A DNA stretch of 64,000 nt from Pisaster brevispinus (GCA_023634235.1 JAMKCF010000084.1:62001-126000), one strand, 5' to 3'; counted from the first letter of the stretch, positions 43,091 to 54,858 are shown. Notes: generated by a model from the letters alone, not told the origin. Numbers and translations are program-made.

Positions 43091-44880
43091 ATTGTCAGCA
43101 GTCAAACCAAAGCAGTAGGGAATTTGGGGATGGTTTTAATTGACGAAGTTTTTAATGCAAGCCTATAGAAACTAATATCAATGACACCATAGCTAAGTCA
43201 ACAAAGAAACAAAAACATATAATATATAGACAACTGGAAAGTGTAATTTTAATCAGTGACCAAGACTTAAGATATGGCAATAAGAAAGTTTTTTTCCGAT
43301 GCAAATTTAAAGCGTTTAAAAGCTTACATTTGTCATAATTTTGCCTGCATTTGGTATGTAAAGATTGGTCTTGAATGTAACAAATTCTTTTGTTGATTGG
43401 AATGTTACGTGGCAAAACATTGCTGCTTTTTATTTGGAGTAACATGGACACCGCCACATATAATCAAAAATACCGATATGGTTATTTACCTTATGGACAT
43501 TTCCACGCGGCCAATACCTCAATGTGAGCATTGGGTGTATACACCTTGCGTGGAGAGCGCACTTGTGGCTCAGTGTTGGCATGGTGCCAACACCAAGTAA
43601 AAATGTAACTCTTAAAATGCGCCCTCTAGCAATGGGTTTCAAAATTTCTGAAAATTTTCCATTTAAATGTTCAGAATAATTTTCAAAATTCCATTCTAAG
43701 TATTAACTGCTTATCAGGCTAGTAAAATTAAGGCCATGCGACAATGGGCAGGTTTTTACTGGCAACGTGGAGGCAACCAACCAAACTGCTTGCAAAAGGA
43801 ACACTTCGGTTGAACAGGAGTTATTTTTCCAACACTTATTCCTAACAAAATTGGGATCAAGATCAAAGGATGAATGTTTTCTTTTTTGAGATTGCCTGGA
43901 ACTGGTGAGACATGGCCGTTATACTCACACTGACAGCTTATTAGAACAAGTACATGTATCATATAATTTGGAAACTTATATTTCAGGGAAGGGTTTGATT
44001 TGTTAAAATAGTTCAGGTTATTATCTAAAGGAAGATTTATGTATGGTCACTTAAAAAATAACAGTACTTCACTCTTTCAGGCAACAGGCCAGGCAAATTA
44101 AGCAACTCTGTTACTTTTCATTTATTAACAATTTTCCCTTTATTAATTTATTAGCAATAGCACATAAATAAGATTGAATATTCCACTTGTCATAATGACA
44201 AAGCATCTCTGCATAACATAGCTGTATTTATTATTATTTCATTTATTTATTTTTGTTTCTGATGCAGGCAACATTATCTTTTGCCAATCACTTAATGGCA
44301 AACCTCTGTGCTATAGGGCAAAATAATGTATGTTTCCATTGCCTACATGTCCTTAAAAGTGAAATCTATCTTTGGTGATGAGTGGCATTTCCAATTTTTT
44401 TATATAATGTTATTCCACTGTTTTTCATCAAATAAATTGTACCTGATTCTGATTTGAGCCTTGAAAGTCAACAGGTAAACATTTAATAAAGGCGACACCA
44501 GAACAATGAGATCATACTTTTGTCACTGGAGGTCAAAGTTGAATAACTAACGAAAATAAACTATTGAGCAAACCAATACTTTTTTTTAACAATCTCTTCA
44601 TCAGCAGAAATGTTTACCTTGACTTTCGCTTTAAAACAGAAGGTGAGAATTATTCCAAAGTCAAAATTTCAGCTTTGTGGTCAACACAGAAGGGAATTTA
44701 GGCATGGTTTCATTGCATGGAATGACAAGTGACCAGCAATTTCCGTCATCAAAATAATATTGATGATGTCATCAGGCTTTATAAGATGTTAATTTTGCAT
44801 CGGGGATAAAGAATATAATTTGTTTTTACCCTTACGACCTTGTATGAAGCACTGTAGGCAAACTTTCCCGAGTTCTGTTG
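43091..44880. other. No gene recognised
   Basis: Short ORFs of 67-101 codons without domains. A small perfect hairpin GTTGGCA-TGG-TGCCAAC lies near 43573-43589. AATAAATTGTACCTGATTCTGATT near 44431 looks like the 3' tail of a LINE or a polyadenylation region but is too short to classify. Confidence 0.4.
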
Positions 44881-44889
44881 CAAACCACT

Positions 44890-44972
44890 CGGCTTGCTCA
44901 GTGGTCTAGTGGTAAGTCATCTGCTCATAGCAATGCAAAGGTTGTGGGTTCGAATCCCGCCCAAGTGATTTG
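44890..44972 (+). mobile_element. tRNA-like SINE head
   Basis: An A-box-like TGGTCTAGTGGTAAG (about 44902) and an exact B-box consensus GGTTCGAATCC (44947-44957) are present. The acceptor stem does not pair well, so it is more likely a tRNA-derived SINE than a tRNA gene. The AT-rich body extends to about 45020. Confidence 0.7.
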
Positions 44973-45400
44973 CTGGTGGATTTTGTTTTAACACAACTTG
45001 GGGAAAGTACTGAATAAATAGGTAGTCATCAGGCGTGCACGCGATTTTACGCAATCTGTAAACTCTTTCAGCATTTCATTCACTTGCTCTTGAACTCCTT
45101 TTGTTTGTCGGGTGACAAACACACAAACTGTAGCATTTAATTACTCTCAGTTTTTAATCAAATGAATAAGGGTTCTTTTTGTGCCCAATTTTGATGGCAA
45201 TCTACCGAAAAGTGGGAGGGTTAATTTTGATGTGCGAGAGTTTATCATGACAGACTGTGAAGGGGGTTACCCTGTTTCAATCCCAAGGAGTACATGTGGG
45301 CGGCAACAAGCCCCTGGTGACAGTTGATCTGGGTCGACAGCCCAAATCAGTTATGTGTAGCCCTCACCTTGAAGTGGCCATCAGCGTCTGGCCTTGTTAG

Positions 45401-45760
45401 TTGGGTGACATCTCATTTAAAACAAATAGCAAATTGGAGCATCCAGTCATATATGATGTATCAAATGTGATGATGGGTGACATGTTTAATTTGCTTATGG
45501 AAGGAAGATTGTTTATCCTCTTATTGACCCCTTGCAGACCCGGAACTAATGTCAGTCGATATATCTATATTACTCAAATACTCGATACTACTTTGACATT
45601 GATATTGCCAAAGTCACTTTTAAAAAAATCATATAGAAATATCGAAAACTTTGATAAATCTAAAACTTTGACGTTATCTAAAATGTTGATGTTCCTAAAT
45701 GGTATCAAGAACACCAAAAGAGTGTCAGATTATCCAGAAAATTTTAGGGCTTTAGTATAA
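45401..45760 (+). CDS. Hypothetical ORF, 119 codons, doubtful
   Basis: The longest non-repetitive plus-strand ORF in this part. The middle is hydrophobic (FNLLMEGRLFILLLTP) and the rest Lys/Thr-rich. No family, signal or splice context is recognised, and codon use looks like the AT-rich surroundings. Chance is the simplest explanation. Confidence 0.15.
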   Translation: MGDISFKTNSKLEHPVIYDVSNVMMGDMFNLLMEGRLFILLLTPCRPGTNVSRYIYITQILDTTLTLILPKSLLKKSYRNIENFDKSKTLTLSKMLMFLNGIKNTKRVSDYPENFRALV

Positions 45761-46030
45761 GAAAAAACAATTAAGCAGTTTGTTTTCTGGTGTAAATGTA
45801 ACTGACCTCAGCTAGCTGTAAAGATGATTTCAGCTCAATGGACGACGCCGTTTATTCTTTACTCCTGGTAGAGTTGCACAGGCATATATATTTTTTCCTC
45901 ACTTGCCGTAAAAATTTGTAAAGTTTTACAATTAAGACATCATCTATATTCCTTATGACAGCTAAATCATCCTCATAATGTAGAAAGAGATTAAAAACCA
46001 AAGCAAAAACGATACAAAAACCTTTCTTAC

Positions 46031-46324
46031 AGCTTGCCTCGCGAGGTGATCAACCTCCTTCCCATAGTCAGTCAATACACGTGCTGTGGTATTGTGACAT
46101 CGTACACTAATGGGCACAAAACTGTAACAATCGACTTAGCTGATGATGCAATGTCTTTAGAGACAAGAACAGACCAATATAAAATACTTTTCTTACCTGG
46201 AGTCGCTGCTATTGAAATAATAGATTCGCTGTGCAATTTTATATTGTTCGGACTAACCAGTGCGGAGGATCAAGCCGTAAACCGCTATATACAGTATGCA
46301 GCCTTTTTAAACTGTCGGTCTTAA
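46031..46324 (+). CDS. Hypothetical terminal exon, about 96 codons
   Basis: A good acceptor (CCTTTCTTACAG, ending about 46032) is followed by a frame open to a TAA. The composition is balanced and more protein-like than its surroundings: it includes TVTIDLADDAMSLETRTDQY and a hydrophobic run with FLPGVAAIEIIDSLCNFILFG. The family is not recognised and no upstream exon was found. It may be a fragment of a mobile-element or host gene. Confidence 0.3.
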   Translation, partial: SLPREVINLLPIVSQYTCCGIVTSYTNGHKTVTIDLADDAMSLETRTDQYKILFLPGVAAIEIIDSLCNFILFGLTSAEDQAVNRYIQYAAFLNCRS

Positions 46325-46920
46325 GTATATTAGGCGCTGTTTTTAGGTGTTATCTTGCACACAGGAAATAGTTGATATAGTAAATTTATTATAGCGCTGT
46401 TCATATCAGCGACACTTTATGACTGTTGACTTGAAAACCAGAAAGTTGAAAAACAATTGTTACAAGTTTTATGGGTAGGGTCCATGTCAGTTCATTACAT
46501 TAGCAATGATTGTCATTGTGACAGGGGAATGTGGTAGGCAAAAAAATTAAGTGTGTTCAAAGGAGCCATTTTGACAATCGCTTCATTAGAAGTGTGGGGT
46601 GGTAGAGTGAGACCGCATGGATATTTTATTAGAACCTCTTCTTAGCAATAACATGTTTCCATGCCTCAATTTGGGCAATCTTCAGTTGCGGTGTGTGAGA
46701 CTCTAAAAGAATCGGTAGAACTCATGTCTTGTGAAAGACATGAGTATTTGTCATGCTTGATTCAAGTAGGTTTGTTTTCTATCCGAATGAAGATATTAGT
46801 TTTAAGTGATGCTTTTTGTTAGAAAGTGACCGGTTTTGCAACTAACATTCTTCAGTGGGAAATAATGTTGAGACACTCAAAAACATTCTTTGTAGGGATT
46901 TATCAAAAGTTTGAATAGAG

Positions 46921-47054
46921 TCTGGTCCGAAAAAAACCCAAGGCACCCACAGCAATTGTTGCAAAGTTCCGATACAAATTTACATTTTCTTCAAAGAGTG
47001 CCCCTTACCAGAGGAAAATTGCCATGCCCCTTCAAGAGTAAAGTTCAAGGCCTG
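46921..47054. mobile_element. Diverged copy of the 166-bp MITE
   Basis: Shares GGCACCCACAGCAATTG, CCTTACCAGAGGAAA and the CAAGGCCTG end with 41591-41756. The left end is decayed. Confidence 0.7.
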
Positions 47055-47542
47055 CAGAGTAGTGAACAAATCAACTAAATTCAAAAGAAGGAAGGTTTAG
47101 TTATAAAAATGTTGGTTTGGAAATTGCAAAATTTCTTTCACTAAAAGGGTAAGAATAATACTCTTCTTGAACCATTAAAATTTAGAGTAATGTAAAAATG
47201 TGATTTAGCTTGCCGTTATAGTATGAACGGTGAACCTGTTAAACAGAAGTTATGTTTAGACAAATTTTAAAGAGAAAGATTTTGTGGTGAATTTTTTATT
47301 GCTAATACATTTGGATTTGCCGTTGTATGTTTGAATGACATGGTTATGGTTTATTTCTTCTTTTGGAATTGTGGTAGTCCTGGAAAGGACTGGTATGTTT
47401 GTTAACTGGTTCATGTCACTTGGCTTTCTCTTTCCCTTCTGCGATGTTGGAGTGTCCATGGTGTGTCCAAAGAGAGGTTGAAGAGGTGATATGGGTGTTC
47501 AATGTTAATGTGTTGTCAAGGCAATAATCCAACTCTATACAT

Positions 47543-47791
47543 GTGTATCAGAGTCGCGGGTGGTTGGCTGGTTGGTTCCTTTTGTTTAAAGCAAGGATAA
47601 GTAGCGCTTTAACATTCAAACATTTATTTGCCAGAACTCAATCTTTGCATCTGAGTGCTATCCACATATTTCCCAGGCTCTGGTCAGCTCTGCCAATCGA
47701 ATTCCGCAATTGTGCCATTTTAACTTCTCTGCCATCCTTTTTAAAAGCTCTGAAGCATGAAGATAGTGTAGCTTCAGCTCATATTTCTTAA
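47543..47791 (+). pseudogene. LINE ORF2 C-terminal remnant
   Basis: About 60 recognisable codons from ARISSALTFKHLFA to the stop. Endonuclease and reverse transcriptase domains are absent, so this is a 5'-truncated dead copy. The first 20 or so codons upstream of SALTF may not be LINE-derived. Confidence 0.65.
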
Positions 47792-48457
47792 TTGGTCTCT
47801 TGTTTTATCCTTTTTCAGTCTCATAACAACTATGTGCAATTCCACAATTTACTTATAACTTTAGTTTATTCATTTATTTTGTCATCTATATTTCAAGAGT
47901 TGTTTTATTTTTATGTATATATATATTTTTTTTTATTCATTTATTTATTTATTTACTCATTTACTCATTTATTAATTAAGTTATTTTTTATGTATTTATT
48001 TATTTATCTTTATAGATTTGGTCACTTAAATTTAATTTGCATTCTACTAGGATATTCTTTTACATTATTTAAGTGTTTAGGAATGTTTCTGTTTTTTTGT
48101 TTGTTATTTTGTTTTTTACATACTTGCATACTCTCTCAATTTACACTCCAAAACTGGTTTTACTCTCACATATTTCATGCTTTATATTGTTATTTGTTTT
48201 AGTTGTCAACCCTTGATGTACATGGACATGTTTTTATTTATAGTTAACTTTTCTATCTTGTGTACATAATTTGTTATATATATATATTTTATTACTTGTT
48301 TTATTACTTGTTTTACAACCAGATGTGGGGAGGCAGGTCTACGGACCACAGTAATTATCTTGTTTTTGTTTCTCCTAGCCCATCTGGAAGTATTTTTGTA
48401 TTGTCATGTATCTGTGTATTGTTGAAATGGCTGAATAAATAATAATAATAATAATAA
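47543..48457 (+). mobile_element. 3' end of a CR1/L2-like LINE
   Basis: The 5' part keeps the last residues of a LINE ORF2, including FPRLWSALPIEFRNC and LPSFLKALK, the pattern (F..RLWN.LP...R) found at the C-terminus of CR1/L2/Jockey-type polymerases; the frame ends at 47791. An AT-rich 3' UTR follows, with ATTT-rich sequence at 47930-48012. It terminates at AATAAATAATAATAATAATA (48434-48457), a typical short-repeat LINE tail. Confidence 0.7.
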
Positions 48458-50214
48458 GTGTCCAGTGATTTTGGTGGTTTGGCTCTTGCAAATTGCGCGG
48501 GAAAACTGAATTTGAAACTCTTGATTCTGTGGCAAGTTAGTGTTTGTTTCCTAGTAGAAATGGTGAAATGTTACCTTCCAAATGTGGAGAACTGAGGAAA
48601 ATTTGTGTTTGTCCCATGTTTACAAAAAAATGTAAAGTATTGTGTGAGAGTGTTTGCCAGGTAGTTTACTCGATATTGAATTTCTGATAAATCGATTATA
48701 GAAATGGACGGACATTACCCAGATTGCATCTCCAGAACATGCACTTCTACCATTTTGGGTGTCAATTCCTTTGTGTACATATTTACTTTAAAAAATGGGG
48801 GATGGGATAGGGTCCTGTAAATTTGCTGCACGTCGTTTGAGGGGCAAAGTTGGCACACTCAAAGATGCCTTAATGAACTCCTATGCAATGACACAATGAT
48901 GAAGTAAGCCATATTGCAATACTTTTGTGTCTTTGTAACTGTTTCTGTGATCCATCAATGCCACAGATTGCCACTGCAGAAATTGACCAAGATTGAGAAC
49001 CTAATCTCTTTCAACAGTGGTCAAAATTCCATTTCAGATTGAGCGCAGTTCTTCTCTAGTTTACCACTCTCATTTGAAGCACCTTTGGCAGTGGCTCTAC
49101 TCTCAACATTAGCATGCGTATGCCTCAAAATGCCACTGTTGTGGCATAATGGAGTAAGGGTTGGTTGTCTTGAGAAACATGCTAATAGTAGGAGGGTTAA
49201 TTTACTAATACATATTGTCTAATGTCTATACATACACTAAGAGAGCCGTCTTGTTATAAGGCATAACACTACATTGCTCTAAGTCGTACCCCTCCCCCCC
49301 CACATTATTCACAATAATCAGGGCGTATGTTGTCGATCTTGTTCTGTCGTATCTGTCTTATTCTGTGGCTATTTGTGAGTTAGATTTGAATAATGTACAG
49401 TATGTCTAGGCTGACTTGCTTAGTCATAAGTGATGGCTAAAGTTTGAAATCTTTAGATTAGAGAGATTTTGCATTCAACAAATTGAAAGTGCATGCGTGC
49501 CTGGTCATCATCATGCCTGGACTTATTTGGAGGCCAAATGGCCCTTGTGATCCCCTGTTCTTAGCCTCGGTGCCCCTCCAAAAGTTTTCCTTAGCAATTC
49601 AGATTTTCCAATGGAAGTGCCCTTTGCTAAATAAATTTGACCTTGCTCTCTCATATGTTTTGTTAATACATATTAAACACACATACCTGTGAATCATTCA
49701 GGAGTCATTCACATTTATCAACATTTTCATGAATGTGCAAACCATTCGCTGCGGAGTGGGTGAGGGGATCTGCAGCACTTTCACGTTTTACTAAATGATA
49801 TGAAATGTTGATTTTGTGATTTTGTATCATAAGAGTAAGTGATGTCTCAGCTCACAGTGGGCTTGTTGGTTTGTACAAATCATTGCTGGTTAATTGAGTG
49901 CCAACCATCCCTGCGTTCCATCCATCATATCACACATCACATAGCCTTGCTTCCAATGCATGAATCCATAGCAGAACTAGATTTGAAATCAAGTTATATC
50001 CATTAATTTCCTCCCTCAGCCAATCCCATTTGATGGCTCTGCTTATCATGTCATCTATGCTAACTAACACCAACAAGTGTGAGGGAGTTCAAAACTTTCT
50101 TGTATACACTTAGATGGGGGAAAGTTTCCTGAAAAAGTGTCAATTTGTATGCTTATGAGAGTGACAATTCATGTGAATGGCCACTTTATAATGATACGGC
50201 CGATTTTGTGCTTA
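48458..50214. other. No gene recognised
   Basis: No domain, element end or convincing exon was found. One 69-codon ORF at 49483-49692 is unsupported. This may be intron of whatever gene uses the exon at 52608. Confidence 0.4.
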
Positions 50215-50220
50215 CTGTGC

Positions 50221-50454
50221 GATTTCCATTTCATAGCGCTGCTAACTGTAAGCACACCAAAAGGCATGCCAACCTTCCGATATGACAATAAATGGTGTAA
50301 CATTGCAAATCCACAGAGAACGCCCAAGATGGCTGCCTAATTTTCTTGCTAACCTGTGAAATACGCTCACGCTTAAGCAAATTTTTCTGCTATAGTAAGC
50401 ACGAAATATTGCTTACCATTAAGCAGCATATGAAATTGGGCCCAGATTTGTAAA
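50221..50454. mobile_element. Inverted-repeat MITE, 0.23 kb
   Basis: The left end ATTTCATAGCGCTGCTAACT is the imperfect inverse of the right end (AAGCAGCATATGAAATTGGG), and both carry GTAAGCA inward. This is the same family as the host element at 51598-52557. No ORF. Confidence 0.7.
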
Positions 50455-51597
50455 AAAAGTTTGAAACTCCTAGGGGCCTCCCCCACCAACAAGAAAATGT
50501 TGAAATTGAATCCTGAGGAAAAACGTGTTATTTAAAGGCCTGAAAAGTCTTATTCACCTTACACCATGTGTACATGTACATTTGTATGTAGGACAGCCCT
50601 AGTACTCAATAAAAACTCTCCTTCTTTTCTCCAAGGATCAATGATCATGTGTGATGCTCATGAATATATTGACTATTGTTAACCCCTGAACGATCAACAA
50701 CCAATTTCATGGCTCTGCCACTGCCAAATTCTTTGCTTGCAATCACCAGTCTTCACTCTTAGGGCTAGCGTAGATTTTTTGCTCTAGCTGTGTAAGTGAA
50801 GTATGACTAGTTATGTGGAGTATGCGCCATGCACAACCAAAAGTTCCCTGCTAATTAGACAAACTAATAAGCTTGATAAAGTCTGCAGAATTCCCTGCTT
50901 TTGTAAGTGTGATTGTTTGCTTACGGTAATGCCCCAGTCACAATAAGTCTACGATGAGTTAGCAAGTAGTTTGCAATGGATTTGCTCATGGTCATTTTTT
51001 TTAATCGGGCGGGCACCAAGTTACTTTTGCATGTAGCTCAGACTTAAAACCAGGTGCAGTGCTTCGCATCGCAAACGCACACATCAGGTGGGCGCTGGGC
51101 CAACAGAAGGTTACAAGTTTACACACAGTTTATCACATTTAGGCAGACATTAGACGAGTGCGTGCCAAACATGGGCAGATAAACGGGCCAAGAATTTGAC
51201 CTCATTTCAGTCAGGGCAGCATGCGGGACACTTTTAATTGTGACTGTGACCACCCTATAGTGCGATCTTTCACCGACCTCTACACAAAGGTCACTGCCTA
51301 GAAATGGCACACGCTGCCCGGCCTCTGCTTTTATTGTGACTTAAGTATAAGCAGAACCATGAAATTGGATAAAGTTACACCATGTATGTAAAAGGCCACT
51401 CAGAGTTTTAGACTGCATGGCTAACCTTCTAGGTCCATTTTGCTAATGAGGATTTCTGCGCTTAGGCCTACTGAACCCTGTAAAGCACGTAATTCCATTG
51501 GACCTAAACTAAAAGGAAAGTGGGCCTTAGGCAGTTTCTGCTATTTTTTGTCACAGATGGTCCAAATCTACTGCTCTTAGAGTACACTGCCATGAGC
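50455..51597. other. No gene recognised
   Basis: Some scattered fragments resemble the GGGCCCAATTTCAT MITE family (TAAGCAGAACCATGAAATTG at about 51349). No supported coding sequence. Confidence 0.4.
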
Positions 51598-51624
51598 AGG
51601 GCCAATTTTCATAGAGCAGCTTAA

Positions 51625-52007
51625 AGGAAGGGTCTAGCTTTGGTAATTACTCCAAATATTATTAACCATAAAAACTTACTTGCTAAAGAGCACTGGAGAG
51701 CTCAGCTGTTGATATTTAAAACAAACATTGTCAGGAACGACACCCTTTGAAGTGATGTAGTTTTAGAGAAAGGGGTAATTTTTACCAAAAATATGCATCT
51801 GAGAAAGACTTCAGGCATGAAGCTTTTCTCAGGCATCTTAAAGCACTTAATTCTATGCTACAAGGGTGTGTTTTTCTTTCATTATTTTGTTGCAACTTTG
51901 ATGACCGAGTAAGGCCAAGTTTCCAGCATGTTTGTTATTTTGTGCATGTGCTGTGACACTCAAAGTGAGGATACTGGTCTTTGACATCACCAACAGTAAA
52001 CCTGCCT
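51625..52007. mobile_element. TTAA MITE, left arm
   Basis: TTAA at 51621-51624 and 52008-52011. Ends AGGAAGGGTCTAGCTTTGGT and the inverse of AGGCAGGTTTACTGTTGGT. Internal phrases (GCAGCTGTTGAT, TTCTCAGGCAT) match the next copy. Same family as 11503-11883 but opposite orientation. Confidence 0.8.
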
Positions 52008-52156
52008 TTAAGCACAAAAAGCAGCTAAGCACAATAAAATTGAGCTTACGAGATTAAGGTTACAAGCCAAAATTGTATGTCACATGCACCATTTGTGACT
52101 GGTTTCTTGCTAATTTTTGCTCAACATAACACTTATAAGCAATAGTTTCTGCTTCA

Positions 52157-52529
52157 AAGGAAAGGGTGTCCGGTAATTACTCCTAAATTATTTGCCATAA
52201 AATCTTACTTTGTTAGAAACACTGCAGCTGTTGACAATGTATAACATTTTGAGGAACAATTCCCTTCAAAGGAAAGTGGTTTTTAGAGAATAGGATGTTC
52301 AATCTGAGAAACATATGTTGCAGAAACATTTCTCAGGTTGTGTGTTCCAGTTACTGATCATTCTTCCTGCTTGGGCATATTAAACCACTCCAGATTTTTT
52401 GGCAATATCTCAAAAACGCTACTCCCTTTTGAAATGAAATTTCCACAGGTTAGTTTTATTGTATATAGGCCTATCTACATTCATATAGGATTAAAACAAT
52501 CCATTGGTTCCAAAAACCAAAGGTATACT
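52157..52529. mobile_element. TTAA MITE, right arm
   Basis: Flanks are decayed TTAA (TTCA on the left, TTAG on the right). Read on the minus strand it runs parallel to 11503-11883, sharing TATACCTTTGGTTTTTGGAA and ATTGTTTTAATCCTAT. Family membership is clear although the target duplication has mutated. Confidence 0.8.
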
Positions 52530-52607
52530 TTAGCAGCTCTATGAAATTGGGCCCAGTTCTCTCACAGTGTGTATCATAGACATTTGATTTTATGTATTTC
52601 TTAACAG

Positions 52608-52730
52608 CCGTGTGCAATAGCATTGCCAATCAGGCCACTAAAACATCCTGCTGAAGTTCATCGAAGAGCATACTTTGAAGCGGAGTGGGAAGGGTCCAGC
52701 GTCAGACAAGGGTACGGAATCGTCAGCTAA
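52608..52730 (+). CDS. Candidate terminal coding exon, 40 codons
   Basis: A strong acceptor (TATTTCTTAACAG, ending at 52607) precedes a frame that is open for 40 codons to TAA at 52728. The other two frames stop early. The sequence starts PCAIALPIRPLKHPAEVHRR and ends EGSSVRQGYGIVS: mixed charge, with Trp, Tyr and Arg, and none of the repeat character of its neighbours. No protein family is recognised. It would be the last exon of a plus-strand gene whose earlier exons lie outside the window or were not found. The acceptor lies only about 50 bp from a MITE. Confidence 0.4.
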   Translation, partial: PCAIALPIRPLKHPAEVHRRAYFEAEWEGSSVRQGYGIVS

Positions 52731-52839
52731 GATGAGGCAGTTAACAGAAGCCTGGAACACTCAGCTCATGGCCCTGTCAAGAAGCACTTGCCATAGAGGT
52801 ATGCCTCCCTGAGCGAGGTGAAATGGACTTTATGGATTT

Positions 52840-53700
52840 GTCTGTGAGGAAATGCCCTGCTGACCATCCAGCTGACAAGAATGTGCTGTAATAAAACAAC
52901 AAGGAGAAATGTGCAAGTTTCTTATTGGATTTGGCAAACTGACCAATTGATACATTGACCATTTAGAAGAGTATACTGCTCGAAACGTCGAGACTACACC
53001 TGCTCTTTTCAGTGCTAACACTCCCACAATGAGATTTAATACATGATTGTACCCGCAAGTTCACTATTTATAGGGCTTATTTTCACACCATGCCAAGCTT
53101 CAAACACCACTTATAGAAGAATGTTTTGCCACACACAGATTAGATAGACAACAAAATTGTGTTATACTGACCTACTGGATATGTCCAAATGTCTGTAAGG
53201 ATTTGCCAAAATGACCATCTTGCTGACCATAAGGACATGCTGTACTAACAAGTATCTTTGTTCGAGATGGCTGAATTTATTTGCTGAAATAACCATCTTG
53301 CACTGCCACACTGTACAAGAAAGTACGTCTAAATAGCTGAAAGATGTGCCAACTGATATTTGCTGTCTACAATCATGCGCTGTACATGTAGCCTACTAAA
53401 TGATTAGCATGGATAACTGTACAAACGGCTGAAGGAATTTGCCTATCTGACATTCTTGCATTAACTACAAGAATGTGTTGCGCTACAATGTGCAAATGTC
53501 TGAAAGGATTTGCCACTTTGACTGCAAGGTAGTGTATACCTTATCATATGGATTTGTTTTATGTCTGAAATGGTTTGACACTGTGACTTCAAGAGTGTGC
53601 AGCACTGACTTTGTGGATATGTCACACGTCTGAAAATGATGTGCCATTTTGACTACAAGAATGTGTATGAAGCTCAAACCATAAAGGGCATGTTTGAAAT
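52840..53700 (+). repeat. Degenerate 70-80 bp tandem repeats
   Basis: Variants of TGTCTGAAAGGATTTGCCA followed by a ...TTGACTACAAGAATGTG phrase recur near 53188, 53426, 53488, 53560 and 53628. Spacing is clearest (72 and 68 bp) at the end. If the exon at 52608 is real, this would be its 3' UTR or downstream flank. Confidence 0.55.
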
Positions 53701-54074
53701 GGCTGCAAGTCAGGTTTGCGAATTCCTGTACTTTAACTTCAACAAATGTAGATGAATGCAAACAACAAACTATGAGCACACATACAATTGTTCAGCAAGG
53801 TGCAAGTTTGGACAAGGACAGCCATCAAGTATTCTTCAAATTAGTTTACCTGAACGTTGTTTATAGAAGAGTTTGTCACCAGCCGCCTAACATGGTTGAG
53901 TTGCTGGTTCATGTAGATTTTTTTAATCATAGGTATACAGAAACTGAGAGAAATACTGAGTTTGAACAAGATGTGTGCACACCAGATTAAATCATCAGTG
54001 TGCCACCAACTGATAGATTGTTTAAAATGTACAAATTTTGTTAGTCTGTTTTTGTACAAATTGTTTATATGACG

Positions 54075-54165
54075 TAACAAAAGTGCTATTTCTGGAGATA
54101 TTGCACTGAGACAATCTCAGTGCAAAATCTCAGTGCAAAATCTCCAGAAATAGCACTTTTGTTAT
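54075..54165. repeat. 36-bp-arm hairpin, pre-miRNA sized
   Basis: TAACAAAAGTGCTATTTCTG and the following AGATATTGCACTGAGA (54075-54111) pair with 54129-54165 almost perfectly. The loop contains a second copy of the 13-nt segment ATCTCAGTGCAAA, so two alternative foldings exist. The likely origin is a small MITE or palindromic insertion. The phrase ATATTGCACT resembles the miR-92 seed region, but the rest does not. Confidence 0.75.
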
Positions 54166-54319
54166 GCACGGGTCTGAAATTGTATCACACTTAAAATTGC
54201 CTGGATGTACACGCAAAGCAAGTATGTACATAGATACAACGTCCTGGCACTGAGCACTCTTGTATGAGATACAATGAGATATGAAATACAAGTGTCAATA
54301 TCTGTTAAAAAATACAATG

Positions 54320-54858
54320 TTGTTGCAAAATCAAGATATGATGTTTTTGCTCTGACGTGATAATCCTTATTTTCAAGTAGTTTCACCATGCCTATCACAC
54401 AATACTTTTGTAATTAGACTTATTAACATGACAGGTGTATCACTAGATCTGCCATTCTGTGTTTCCACGAAGTGAAATATATCACAATACATCACTTTAT
54501 CCAATAAAACTTATTGTGCTGGCGGTGCTAAACACTCAAAGTATGACTTCTGCATTTGCACGAAGTGGTGTATCTGCTGACCTTTTGAACTTATGTGCTT
54601 TCACAAAGTGACTGTGCATCAATGGTTTGTTCACAGCGCTCTGCATGCATGTCTTGTTTTTGTTTTCACAAAGTGACATGTGTTTAGGAATTTATAACTG
54701 ATCAAAACAGTTACAATATTGAAAACACATTGACAGTTCTGCATAATGAAGAAGTTAGCTTTAGTTTGGTATTAAAATGTTTTGTTAGATCAGTCTCCGA
54801 AACAGCAGTTTTGAAAAATAGTTCAGCTTCAGTCGTGATTTTTTCCAAACACATACTT
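54320..54858. repeat. Large inverted repeat, left arm
   Basis: Reverse complement of about 60742-61250, old and gapped. Landmarks shared on opposite strands are ATTCCTAAACACAT, CAGAGCGCTGTG, several GTCACTTCGTGAAA boxes, CAGATCTA.TGA and TTGCAAATCAAG. A 123-codon minus-strand ORF (54711-55082) overlaps the inner edge. Part of it (CLEKI...LFFK) has a counterpart in the right arm, but no family is recognised. Confidence 0.75.

Larger units (their letters stand above)
51598..52557. mobile_element. MITE carrying two nested TTAA MITEs
   Basis: The outer ends are inverted repeats: GGGCCAATTTTCATAGAGCA at 51599 and GCAGCTCTATGAAATTGGGC at 52533. Each arm contains a TTAA site just inside, and each site holds a TTAA MITE (51625-52007 and 52157-52529). 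Without them the host is only about 200 bp. It is related to 50221-50454. Confidence 0.8.

Noticed and set aside
44890..44972. Functional tRNA gene
   Set aside because: A and B boxes are good, but the acceptor and anticodon stems do not pair properly; a SINE head explains it better.
54115..54140. CRISPR-like repeats
   Set aside because: Only two 13-nt copies, without spacers, in eukaryotic DNA; they form the loop of a palindrome.
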